A stretch of 52,924 nucleotides of DNA from positions 1 to 52,924 of the forward strand of contig JAUCQB010000009.1 of NCBI GenBank assembly GCA_030372985.1. Direction: 5' to 3'. A program made the position numbers and the translations under genes. The notes below the pieces were generated by a model. It did no database searches. It had not been told where the DNA came from and worked only from the letters and a program-made list of their open reading frames with translations. This document shows, one piece after another, positions 18,035-25,453 of the stretch; within the stretch, counting starts at the first letter, position 1; every line of letters starts with the position of its first letter. Origin of the DNA: Phycisphaerae bacterium. GTDB taxonomy: Bacteria > Planctomycetota > Phycisphaerae > UBA1845 > PWPN01.

Positions 18035-21000
18035 ATGGCAAGACGATGGACGAAGGTATCGATGGCCTGTGCGGCATGTCTGGCCCACGTGGCGGAGGCT
18101 GCAGGCCAGGGCGTGCCGGTCACCCTCCAGTGGTTCGAAACCTCCTGGCAAACCATGGAGGACCGCACGGCCGATGCCTTCATCGCCGGCTACGGCCAGG
18201 TCTGGACTCCCCCGCCTGGCAAGGCAGAAGGTGGAACCTCCAACGTCGGCTATGCGGTCTTCGACCGTTTTGACCTCGGCTCCCCGTCCAGCCCGACGCG
18301 ATACGGCACGCGAGCGAGCTTCGAAGCAGTCGTGGCCGAGCAGGACAAGGCGGCCATCGGTACCTTCATCGATCTGATCCTGAACCACAACGGGTTCTCG
18401 TCCAAGGACACATCGGGCTTCGAGGCCAGCGGGGACTACCCTGGCTTCGTGGTCAGCGGTGGGCCCGAAGGATACGGCGATTTCCATGCCCCCGGGGCCA
18501 GTTGCGACTCCAGCCCGACCACCTGCTGGGTCTCGAACTTGGCCGACATCGGCCAGGAGTTCAACAACGTCTACATCCGGCACCCGGTCTCGCTCGGGGA
18601 ACCGCAGAACATCCCGGCCGGAACACTATACGATCAACCGGACCCCAACAACCTGCAGTTCTATTCGGATAACGATTTGCCGGCTAACGGCATCGGCATC
18701 CATCCGTTCAACACAAGCGATCCCATGGCCGGAGACCCCACGGCCGAGAACGCCACCGGATTCCTGCTGCGCCACTGCCGCTGGCTGACCGAGATCGTCG
18801 GAGTCGATGGCTTTCGGATCGATGCCTGCAAGCATACCCCCGACTGGTTCTGGCGAGATTACTTCGATCGCCACGTCTGGCTGCGGGGCAAACCGGATCT
18901 CAGCGGCACGCCGACCACGCCGCTGAGCTTCGGGGAGTCGATCCTGGGCAATCCCGAAATCGCCGCCTTCGTGTGCAAGGGCACCACCGGCAACTGCAAC
19001 ACCTCCGGCGGGGTCACCGGCAACCGCGACGCCCTGGACTTCCAGCTCTACTACGCGATCCGCAACATGCTCGACCAGAATGGCTTCGGCAACTGGTCCA
19101 GCGTGGTGAACGCCAGCTTCGACGGCTACTTCGACGGCGATGCCAATGACGGCGACTTCGGCGTCACCTTCGTCGAGAACCACGACACCGGTCAGCCGTT
19201 GCCCTCGCCCGGACTACTCGCCTATGCCTATCTGCTGACCCGAGCGGGCTTGCCGATTGTCTACTACCAGGCCGGCGAGTTCGGCAGTGTCAGCTTTCCG
19301 CGATCCAGTCGCTCCGATCCGCTCGGCGCCGACGACGACTACCTCACCACACTGGTGGACGTCCACAATGAGTACGCCCGCGGCAATTACGTTGAGCGGT
19401 GGATCGACGGAGATGTGCTGCTCTATGAACGCAACAATGCCTGCCTGGTGGGCCTCAACGATCGCCGGGACAACGGATACGACCAACGAACCGTGCAGAC
19501 GAGTTTCGCGGCCGGCACTCGCCTCAAGGAGCTTACCGGCAACGCGACCGATACCGCCGTCGATCCCAATGGCGACATCTGGGACGTCGTCACGGTCGAC
19601 GGCAGCAGCCAGGCCACGATCCGCGTGCCGAGAAACCGGAACGTGAACGGAGATTGGCATGGACGCGGTTACGCTGTATACGGTCCGGTGAATCCGGACG
19701 GCGACCTCTTCGTCACACCGGTGGCCGGCACGATCCCGGCGGATTCGCCGTCCGAACCCATCGGCACCCGGCGACTCACACCCATTGACGTGATCACCGC
19801 CGAGCAGTTCGAGGTCCGCCTCGAAACCGTGGACGCCGACGCGGCTGACCCGAGCGAAGACGATCTGGCCATGCTGCGGATGGACGCCGGGCTGGACATC
19901 AATGGCAACGGATACATCGACAGCCTCGATCCGGCTTTCGTGGGCTATGGCTACGAGCATTTCCTGACCGAGTCGGTCTCGCTCGAGTCGGGTGGCGTGG
20001 ACATCGGCGGCGTGCAAAAGGGCCTCTACCGTCAGATCATCGACGCAACATCGCTTTCCGAGGGGCGGCATTATCTCAGCGTGATCGCATTCCGTTCCCG
20101 ACCCGCCGGGACGCCGCCGATTTTCGAAACGTGGCGCAAGGTCATTCTGATCGATCGGATGGCTCCGACAATGACGTTGGCCGATCCGCCGCCGGGTACG
20201 CCGATCACATCAAGCATGTATCAGATCGCGGTCCGTTCGCCCGATCGCACCGCCACACGGGTGCACCTGTTTCTGGACCAACAGCCAGGGACCGACGTCG
20301 TCGCTCTGGCCGAAGCCGGGCAGGGCTTGGCCACGCAAACAGACAGGGACACATTCGCTCGCACGTTCAGCGGGATGAACGAGGGGCACCATCGACTGGA
20401 CGTCGTGGCCTATGAGCCGACCAGATCCGAGCCCGGCGTCACGACGATTACCGGTATCCTCGTGCAGATCAACGGCTTCGATGGCCTGGGCGACATGAAT
20501 AACGACAACCGAACCAACAACCGCGACATCCTGGCGTTCGTTCAGATGGCCGGAGCCGGAAATCAGTTTAATCCCGCCGGTGATATGAACGGCAGTGGCT
20601 TGGTCGATCAGGACGATGTTCCTCTGTTCGCCGATCGGATGTACGGGGCCGGCCTGCCGCAGGGACCGGGGCACGAGGCGACGGCATCCGGCGGAAGTCA
20701 GATGAGCACCGGGCAGTCCTTCTTCTGGCTGCAGGAGGAAGCCGCATTCAGCCGTCTGGGCAGCATCACCAACCCCGACGTTCAGGTAGTGGCCGGCAGA
20801 TCGGTGCCGCTGCATCTCTGGTTCAACACTGCCACGGCCCCGCTGGGTTTCGACGGCATCAGCTTCGACGTCCGGCTGAGAAGCGACGATGGAGGGGCAG
20901 CCCAGGCCTCGATATCGATCGACGAACCCGCCGGCCGATGGTATGGGGCCACGGCCGGCACAATCCGAACCGACACGGGCGGCCAGGGCATCGATGACGC

Positions 21001-21481
21001 TAGCGCCTTCGATCTGTCCAACACCGACACCCTGCCGGACAACCCGAACCGGTTCGCCACCTTGAGCGTGACCGGAGTGACGCCAGGGACGGTCAAGGTC
21101 TTTCTTTGTGTGGGAGGCCTGGGGATAACCGACAACGGTGATGGTGCCGTCGTATGGCTCGGATTCAACAACGGGCAGACCACGCCGGAGAGTACGAACA
21201 TCGGCGGCAGCGTATTCGGCTTGTGCTCTTCGGTTCCCGAGGCCACCATCCACGTGTCGGCCCCCGTGCCGGGCGATTTCGACTTCGACACCGACGTGGA
21301 CCAGGATGATTTCGGTCACCTTCAGGAATGCCTTAACGGTTCAACCATCCCGCAGACCGAGCCCACCTGCGCCGATGCTTCGCTGAACGGCGACGAGTTC
21401 GTCGATGGGGCGGATGTTGCGATCTTCCTGCAATGCCTGTCGGGTGCCGGCACATCCGGCGATCCGGATTGTGCTGATTGA
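18035..21481 (+). CDS. Secreted GH13 alpha-amylase with dockerin-like C-terminus
   Basis: 1148 residues, with signal MACAACLAHVAEAAGQG. The barrel carries the four conserved GH13 regions: I LILNHNGF (about residue 113), II GFRIDACKH with the nucleophile Asp (about 258), III SFGES with the acid/base Glu (about 299), and IV FVENHD with the stabilising Asp (about 380). The next ~650 residues are accessory: Ig-like segments, one EF-hand pair (DMNNDNRTNNRDILAF, DMNGSGLVDQDDVPLF), then a cohesin-like beta region. A terminal EF-hand pair (FDTDVDQDDFGHLQEC, LNGDEFVDGADVAIFLQC) closes the protein. It acts on extracellular starch or glycogen, upstream in action of the GH15 enzyme. The GH57 gene follows 35 bases downstream, probably co-transcribed. 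Confidence 0.88.
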   Translation: MARRWTKVSMACAACLAHVAEAAGQGVPVTLQWFETSWQTMEDRTADAFIAGYGQVWTPPPGKAEGGTSNVGYAVFDRFDLGSPSSPTRYGTRASFEAVVAEQDKAAIGTFIDLILNHNGFSSKDTSGFEASGDYPGFVVSGGPEGYGDFHAPGASCDSSPTTCWVSNLADIGQEFNNVYIRHPVSLGEPQNIPAGTLYDQPDPNNLQFYSDNDLPANGIGIHPFNTSDPMAGDPTAENATGFLLRHCRWLTEIVGVDGFRIDACKHTPDWFWRDYFDRHVWLRGKPDLSGTPTTPLSFGESILGNPEIAAFVCKGTTGNCNTSGGVTGNRDALDFQLYYAIRNMLDQNGFGNWSSVVNASFDGYFDGDANDGDFGVTFVENHDTGQPLPSPGLLAYAYLLTRAGLPIVYYQAGEFGSVSFPRSSRSDPLGADDDYLTTLVDVHNEYARGNYVERWIDGDVLLYERNNACLVGLNDRRDNGYDQRTVQTSFAAGTRLKELTGNATDTAVDPNGDIWDVVTVDGSSQATIRVPRNRNVNGDWHGRGYAVYGPVNPDGDLFVTPVAGTIPADSPSEPIGTRRLTPIDVITAEQFEVRLETVDADAADPSEDDLAMLRMDAGLDINGNGYIDSLDPAFVGYGYEHFLTESVSLESGGVDIGGVQKGLYRQIIDATSLSEGRHYLSVIAFRSRPAGTPPIFETWRKVILIDRMAPTMTLADPPPGTPITSSMYQIAVRSPDRTATRVHLFLDQQPGTDVVALAEAGQGLATQTDRDTFARTFSGMNEGHHRLDVVAYEPTRSEPGVTTITGILVQINGFDGLGDMNNDNRTNNRDILAFVQMAGAGNQFNPAGDMNGSGLVDQDDVPLFADRMYGAGLPQGPGHEATASGGSQMSTGQSFFWLQEEAAFSRLGSITNPDVQVVAGRSVPLHLWFNTATAPLGFDGISFDVRLRSDDGGAAQASISIDEPAGRWYGATAGTIRTDTGGQGIDDASAFDLSNTDTLPDNPNRFATLSVTGVTPGTVKVFLCVGGLGITDNGDGAVVWLGFNNGQTTPESTNIGGSVFGLCSSVPEATIHVSAPVPGDFDFDTDVDQDDFGHLQECLNGSTIPQTEPTCADASLNGDEFVDGADVAIFLQCLSGAGTSGDPDCAD

Positions 21482-21515
21482 ATCGTGGTGGCAAGTTGAG
21501 ATGCCGAGGCAAGTC

Positions 21516-24500
21516 ATGTCGCATGTTGACGTGCGAAACCTGCTGGTGGGCCTGGTGCTGTTGACGGGAAGCGCTGTTTCTCAAGCCGAGAACCTGCATT
21601 TCAGCTACCTGTGGCACTTGGAGCAGCCGATCTACTGGCCTGACCAGCAGGCATCCGGCCAGGACGGCTACGAGCGTGCATGGGAATCCATTCTCCGCAC
21701 GGATGCCGGAGCACCTCATCCGGCCAACAACCTCCGCGAGATCTTCGGCAAGGACGACCGCGTGGCGGTGTATCAATACCGGGCTCGCGACGCGATCAAT
21801 GCGATTCGCGGCTACTCAGAGGCCGGTGCGCAAATCAGTTACTCGGGCGGGCTCGTCGAGAACATCTTCAGCCTTGGCACGGCCGGCCAACTGGGCTATT
21901 CGTCGACCTGGTACTCCTGGCTGCGCGAGGCTCGTGGATGGAGTACCCAAGGACAAAGCAAAAGCCGGTGCGATATTGTCGTCTTCCCCTTCCATCATCC
22001 GCTTCTGCCCCTGTGCGACGAAAGCGCCGTCCGCAAGGAGATACAGCTCTACAAAGCGATCTATGCCGACGCGTGGGGAGCGTCTCCGTCACCATCGAAG
22101 GGGCTCTTCCCGCCCGAAATGGCTTTCAGCGAGCGATTGATTCAGATCCTGGCGGAGGAGGGCGTCGAATGGGTGATGGTCAGCGGCGAGCACCTGTCGC
22201 GGGCGTGCCTGGACTTCCCCGTCATCTACGGCACCGGCGGCATCAACTGTGATCCACCCAACGCGGCCGACAAGGTCAACCCAGCGCAGAACAGCTATTA
22301 CCGCGTGACGATCTCGCGCGGCTGCTCGCCCGCGGAAGCGTATCCTTTCGCGTTCACGCCGCACCGTGCCCAGTACGTGGACCCCGACACGGGCTCGGTT
22401 TCCAGCATGATCGTGGTCCCGTGTGCCCAGGCCATTGGCTGGGAGGACGGATACGCTCCTCTCGGGCTGAGTCACTTCAATACGCTCCAGACGCTGAACA
22501 ATTCCTCGCGACCGATGCTGGTGATGCTGACCCACGACGGTGACAACGCCTGGGGCGGCGGATACAGCTATTACATGGAAGCGGTGCCGAATTTCGTGGC
22601 CGGCGCCCAATCGTCCGGCTACCAGGCAACCGTGATCGAGGAGTACCTGGCCGACCATCCCGTGCCCGCGGATGACGTCGTACACGTCGAAGACGGCGCC
22701 TGGGTTAACGCGGACGGCGATTTCGGCTCGCCGGTGATGCTCAACTGGAACTGGCCTCTGGTGAACGCCTCAGGCCAGATCGACATCCCCGGCGGCTGGG
22801 CGGAAGACGAGCGCAACTGGGCGGTAATCACCGCCGCGCAGAACCGCGTGGATACGGCCGAGCAGATCGCGGGCGGCGTGGACATTCATCGGATTCTGTA
22901 TCCGGATGCGAGCACCACTTCCGCCGAGCGGGCATGGCACTACTTCCTGGGAGCCCTCAACTCCGGCTACATGTACTATGGCACATCGCTGGACATGGAG
23001 GTCAAGCCGACGATTGCCTGCAACGAGGCCGTGCAGCACGCCGACGCAGCGATCGGCGATGGTTCCGCAGATACGACGCCGCCGACCATCTGGATTCCGC
23101 AGCGCCATCCGTGGAACCCCGGTTCAGTCAATTTCGGACCGCAGTACGGATACCAACAATACCAGTCCAACGGCGATTTCTGGGTCTGGACGTTCGTCCA
23201 TGATGTGTCCGGCGTGACTTCGGTCACGCTCAAGTACCGTATTGACGCCGACGGCAGCAACCCGCTGTCCAGCACGCAAAACGAGACCTATGCCGGTGGT
23301 TCCGAGGTCGGCGCCTGGCAGAATCTGCCGATGATTTACCGAGCATTCCCGGGCGGCAACTTGCTCAACGATCCGAACATCGATTTCTTCGAGATGCCGG
23401 CCTACATCGCGGATCAGTATTACGTGCAGGTTACCGGCTTGCGCAGCGTGCTGATCGACTACTACATTGAAGCTGTTGATGGCAAGGGGCACACACGCAA
23501 GAGCCCCATCCAGCACGTCTACATCGGTGACGGCAGCGGAAGTGGCAGCGAGGACGTGGTCGAGCTGAATCCTTCGGCGCCGGCGGCCGGCCAGAATGTC
23601 ACCGTCAGCTATGACCCGACCGGCCGGCCGTTGGCTGGAGCCGCTCAGGTCTACCTGCACTACGGCTTCAACAACTGGAACCCGGTCATATCACCCGACG
23701 CGGCGATGACCTGGAACGCAACCGACGGCGTCTGGCAATGCACGGTGATGGTGCAGTCGACGGCCACACAGTTTGATCTGGTCTTCAACAACGGCAGCGG
23801 TACCTGGGACAACAACAATGGACAGGATTGGCACTTCGCCGTGACCGGCGGTACACCGGGCGATCAATGGGATATGGACGGCGTGCTGGATGCCGATGCC
23901 CGGCTGGTGGCTGTGAACAACAGCCTCCATCTGTACGCCGGCATGAAAGACGATGTCCTCTATGTCGCGACTGAAGACGCCGGTGAGGGCAACGATCATT
24001 TCATCCTTCTGGCCCAGCAGCCGGGTGCGATGCGAGCCGCGATGTGGGCCAAGAGCGGCCAGGTGGCCGACTGGGATGCTTTCCTGGCCGATGAGAACAA
24101 CAACGACTATGAAGGTTGGTTCGACGCCCTTGGCGGCACGCAAGCCATGACCGGCCCCAACGGCGGCGTCCTGGAAGGAACCATCCATCTGCGCGAGCAG
24201 TACGGCGCATTGCCGACGATCATTCACTTGGCAATGGCGCCCTACTCAACGCCCGACGGTGGAGCTCTGATCCACCCATCTCAGGTGCCCGCGTCGGTCA
24301 ACAGCGACGGGAACATCGATCCGCTTGAGTTCGTGGAGGTTCGCCTTTGCAGTATCGGCGGGCCAACCGTGCCGGGGGACTTCGATGAGGACTGCGATGT
24401 CGACGCGGCGGATTTCTCCTTGTTCGTCGCCTGCCTGACGGGCCCCGACGCAGGCGAGCTATCGCCACAGTGCGCGGATCAAGATCTTGATTCCGACGGC

Positions 24501-24557
24501 GATGTTGACCAGTCCGATTTCGGCATCTTCCAGAAATGCCTGACCGGCCCTTTGTGA
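21516..24557 (+). CDS. Secreted GH57 family glycosidase with CBM25-like module and dockerin-like tail
   Basis: 1013 residues. A Sec signal (LLVGLVLLTGSAVSQAEN) is followed by YLWHLEQPIYW, the first GH57 motif. The nucleophile region is GLFPPEMAFS (Glu about residue 200) and the acid/base region is MLTHDGDNAWGG (Asp about 340). GH57 enzymes act on alpha-glucans (amylase, amylopullulanase, 4-alpha-glucanotransferase). At about 680-780 VYLHYGFNNWNP with FDLVFNNGSGTWDNN matches CBM25/CBM53 starch-binding modules. The C-terminus carries two EF-hands (DEDCDVDAADFSLF, DSDGDVDQSDFGIF). The start at 21516 has GAGG six bases upstream; ATG 21501 is an alternative. A secreted GH57 in a bacterium is less common than an intracellular one. 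Confidence 0.85.
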   Translation: MSHVDVRNLLVGLVLLTGSAVSQAENLHFSYLWHLEQPIYWPDQQASGQDGYERAWESILRTDAGAPHPANNLREIFGKDDRVAVYQYRARDAINAIRGYSEAGAQISYSGGLVENIFSLGTAGQLGYSSTWYSWLREARGWSTQGQSKSRCDIVVFPFHHPLLPLCDESAVRKEIQLYKAIYADAWGASPSPSKGLFPPEMAFSERLIQILAEEGVEWVMVSGEHLSRACLDFPVIYGTGGINCDPPNAADKVNPAQNSYYRVTISRGCSPAEAYPFAFTPHRAQYVDPDTGSVSSMIVVPCAQAIGWEDGYAPLGLSHFNTLQTLNNSSRPMLVMLTHDGDNAWGGGYSYYMEAVPNFVAGAQSSGYQATVIEEYLADHPVPADDVVHVEDGAWVNADGDFGSPVMLNWNWPLVNASGQIDIPGGWAEDERNWAVITAAQNRVDTAEQIAGGVDIHRILYPDASTTSAERAWHYFLGALNSGYMYYGTSLDMEVKPTIACNEAVQHADAAIGDGSADTTPPTIWIPQRHPWNPGSVNFGPQYGYQQYQSNGDFWVWTFVHDVSGVTSVTLKYRIDADGSNPLSSTQNETYAGGSEVGAWQNLPMIYRAFPGGNLLNDPNIDFFEMPAYIADQYYVQVTGLRSVLIDYYIEAVDGKGHTRKSPIQHVYIGDGSGSGSEDVVELNPSAPAAGQNVTVSYDPTGRPLAGAAQVYLHYGFNNWNPVISPDAAMTWNATDGVWQCTVMVQSTATQFDLVFNNGSGTWDNNNGQDWHFAVTGGTPGDQWDMDGVLDADARLVAVNNSLHLYAGMKDDVLYVATEDAGEGNDHFILLAQQPGAMRAAMWAKSGQVADWDAFLADENNNDYEGWFDALGGTQAMTGPNGGVLEGTIHLREQYGALPTIIHLAMAPYSTPDGGALIHPSQVPASVNSDGNIDPLEFVEVRLCSIGGPTVPGDFDEDCDVDAADFSLFVACLTGPDAGELSPQCADQDLDSDGDVDQSDFGIFQKCLTGPL

Positions 24558-24836
24558 ACCGCGGCTTGCGTCGGGAGCAACTTTGCGCTGTCGTGCTGAT
24601 TCTGTAACTCAACGCAGGCCATTTCTGCCCCCCGGACGGCCTCTCGCGGGCAGGTTCCCATCTCAATCATTCCCATTGGAAAGCGTTACGAGCCGGCGCA
24701 CAGGCCCGATTCCGTCGAAAAACCTAGCGACCTTATCCGTCCTTCGTGAGGCCGGCGGTCCTTCATCACCGCACCAACCCAGGTGGGCCGCCTCAGCCGG
24801 GGCGCCCCACCTTGAGGGAGCTCCGGAGGTACGAAC
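24558..24836. other. Intergenic region with a hairpin before a small gene
   Basis: At 24781-24812 AGGTGGGCCGCC pairs with GGCGCCCCACCT (one mismatch, eight-base loop), just before the ribosome binding site of the gene at 24837. It could shape translation of that gene or end transcription from the GH57 gene. Nothing else is evident. Confidence 0.4.
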
Positions 24837-25238
24837 ATGACGAAACAAAGCGATGAGGCACAGTCAGAGGAAATCCGCGGCAACTTCGTCATGGGTACGT
24901 GTTTTGGCGATGTCAGGTGCATTCACGGACACCCGGTGAGACTGTTCAACATTCGGCGGGGTCATGGGGTGGCCTGTGACAAGTGCCGGACGTACATCTT
25001 CGTCGGCTTAAACCTGATGTCCTCGTGGCGGAGCGAGACCGAGAACACATGGCGTGCGGATGACGAGAGTGACTGGGGTACAGGTGTATTGAATGACAGG
25101 CCTTGCGCTGACTGTCGGAGAACCCTCGACCCCCTTACGTTGCCGATGTGCGTCGGCTCGCCCGAGGTTGGGAGGGAATTGCGAGGGTCGGAGGTTCGGA
25201 TTCTGAGAAGTGGTTGTTGTTCAATGAACTGGAGTTGA
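24837..25238 (+). CDS. Small hypothetical protein with two CxxC pairs
   Basis: 133 residues, start supported by GGAGGT seven bases upstream. It carries ACDKC (about residue 45) and CADC (about 86), which could form one zinc site. The segment GNFVMGTCFGDVRCIHGHPVRLFNI looks folded. After about residue 95 the composition changes (GRELRGSEVRILRSGC), and the reading frame runs toward the tRNA fragment. The original C-terminus may have been replaced at the insertion scar. I do not recognise a family. Confidence 0.5.
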   Translation: MTKQSDEAQSEEIRGNFVMGTCFGDVRCIHGHPVRLFNIRRGHGVACDKCRTYIFVGLNLMSSWRSETENTWRADDESDWGTGVLNDRPCADCRRTLDPLTLPMCVGSPEVGRELRGSEVRILRSGCCSMNWS

Positions 25239-25280
25239 GAGTCTGCGTTATTTGCGTAACGCCACGGTTTGCCAAAAGGC

Positions 25281-25322
25281 ATGGCCTGCAAGAGGTCGTG
25301 AGTTCGAATCTCGTCGGCTCCA
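25281..25322 (+). tRNA. tRNA-Ala(GGC) 3'-half fragment, copy 2
   Basis: ATGGCCTGCAAG, variable loop AGGTC, T arm GTGAG-TTCGAAT-CTCGT (two G-U pairs) and CGGCTCC plus A. It differs from the copy at 5396 at three positions. No 5' half precedes it: the upstream bases GTTTGCCAAAAGGC do not form a D arm or anticodon stem. I read it as an attachment-site scar. Open frames crossing it are translation artefacts of tRNA sequence. Confidence 0.7.
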
Positions 25323-25453
25323 TTCACCCACTGTCTGACGGCAACCCAGTCACAAGCCGTCATGATCCTGTGGTCACCCAGGTGCGCGCAGGCTTGCACC
25401 ATGTCAGCCGGTCGGAATGCATCGCCTGGACCCAGACACTTTGCGAAAACGTT

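Larger units (their letters stand above)
5396..25322. mobile_element. Possible genomic island bounded by tRNA-Ala 3' direct repeats
   Basis: Two direct repeats of 42 bases (differing at three positions) bound about 19.9 kb, as attL and attR would. Inside are accessory genes: an ArdC remnant, an AbrB-type regulator and the extracellular alpha-glucan locus, but no intact integrase. The nearest integrase sequence is a decayed fragment outside, at 2640-2981. Neither boundary keeps an intact tRNA, which a single clean integration would leave at one end. So this could also be two independent scars. Treat as a hypothesis. Confidence 0.3.
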
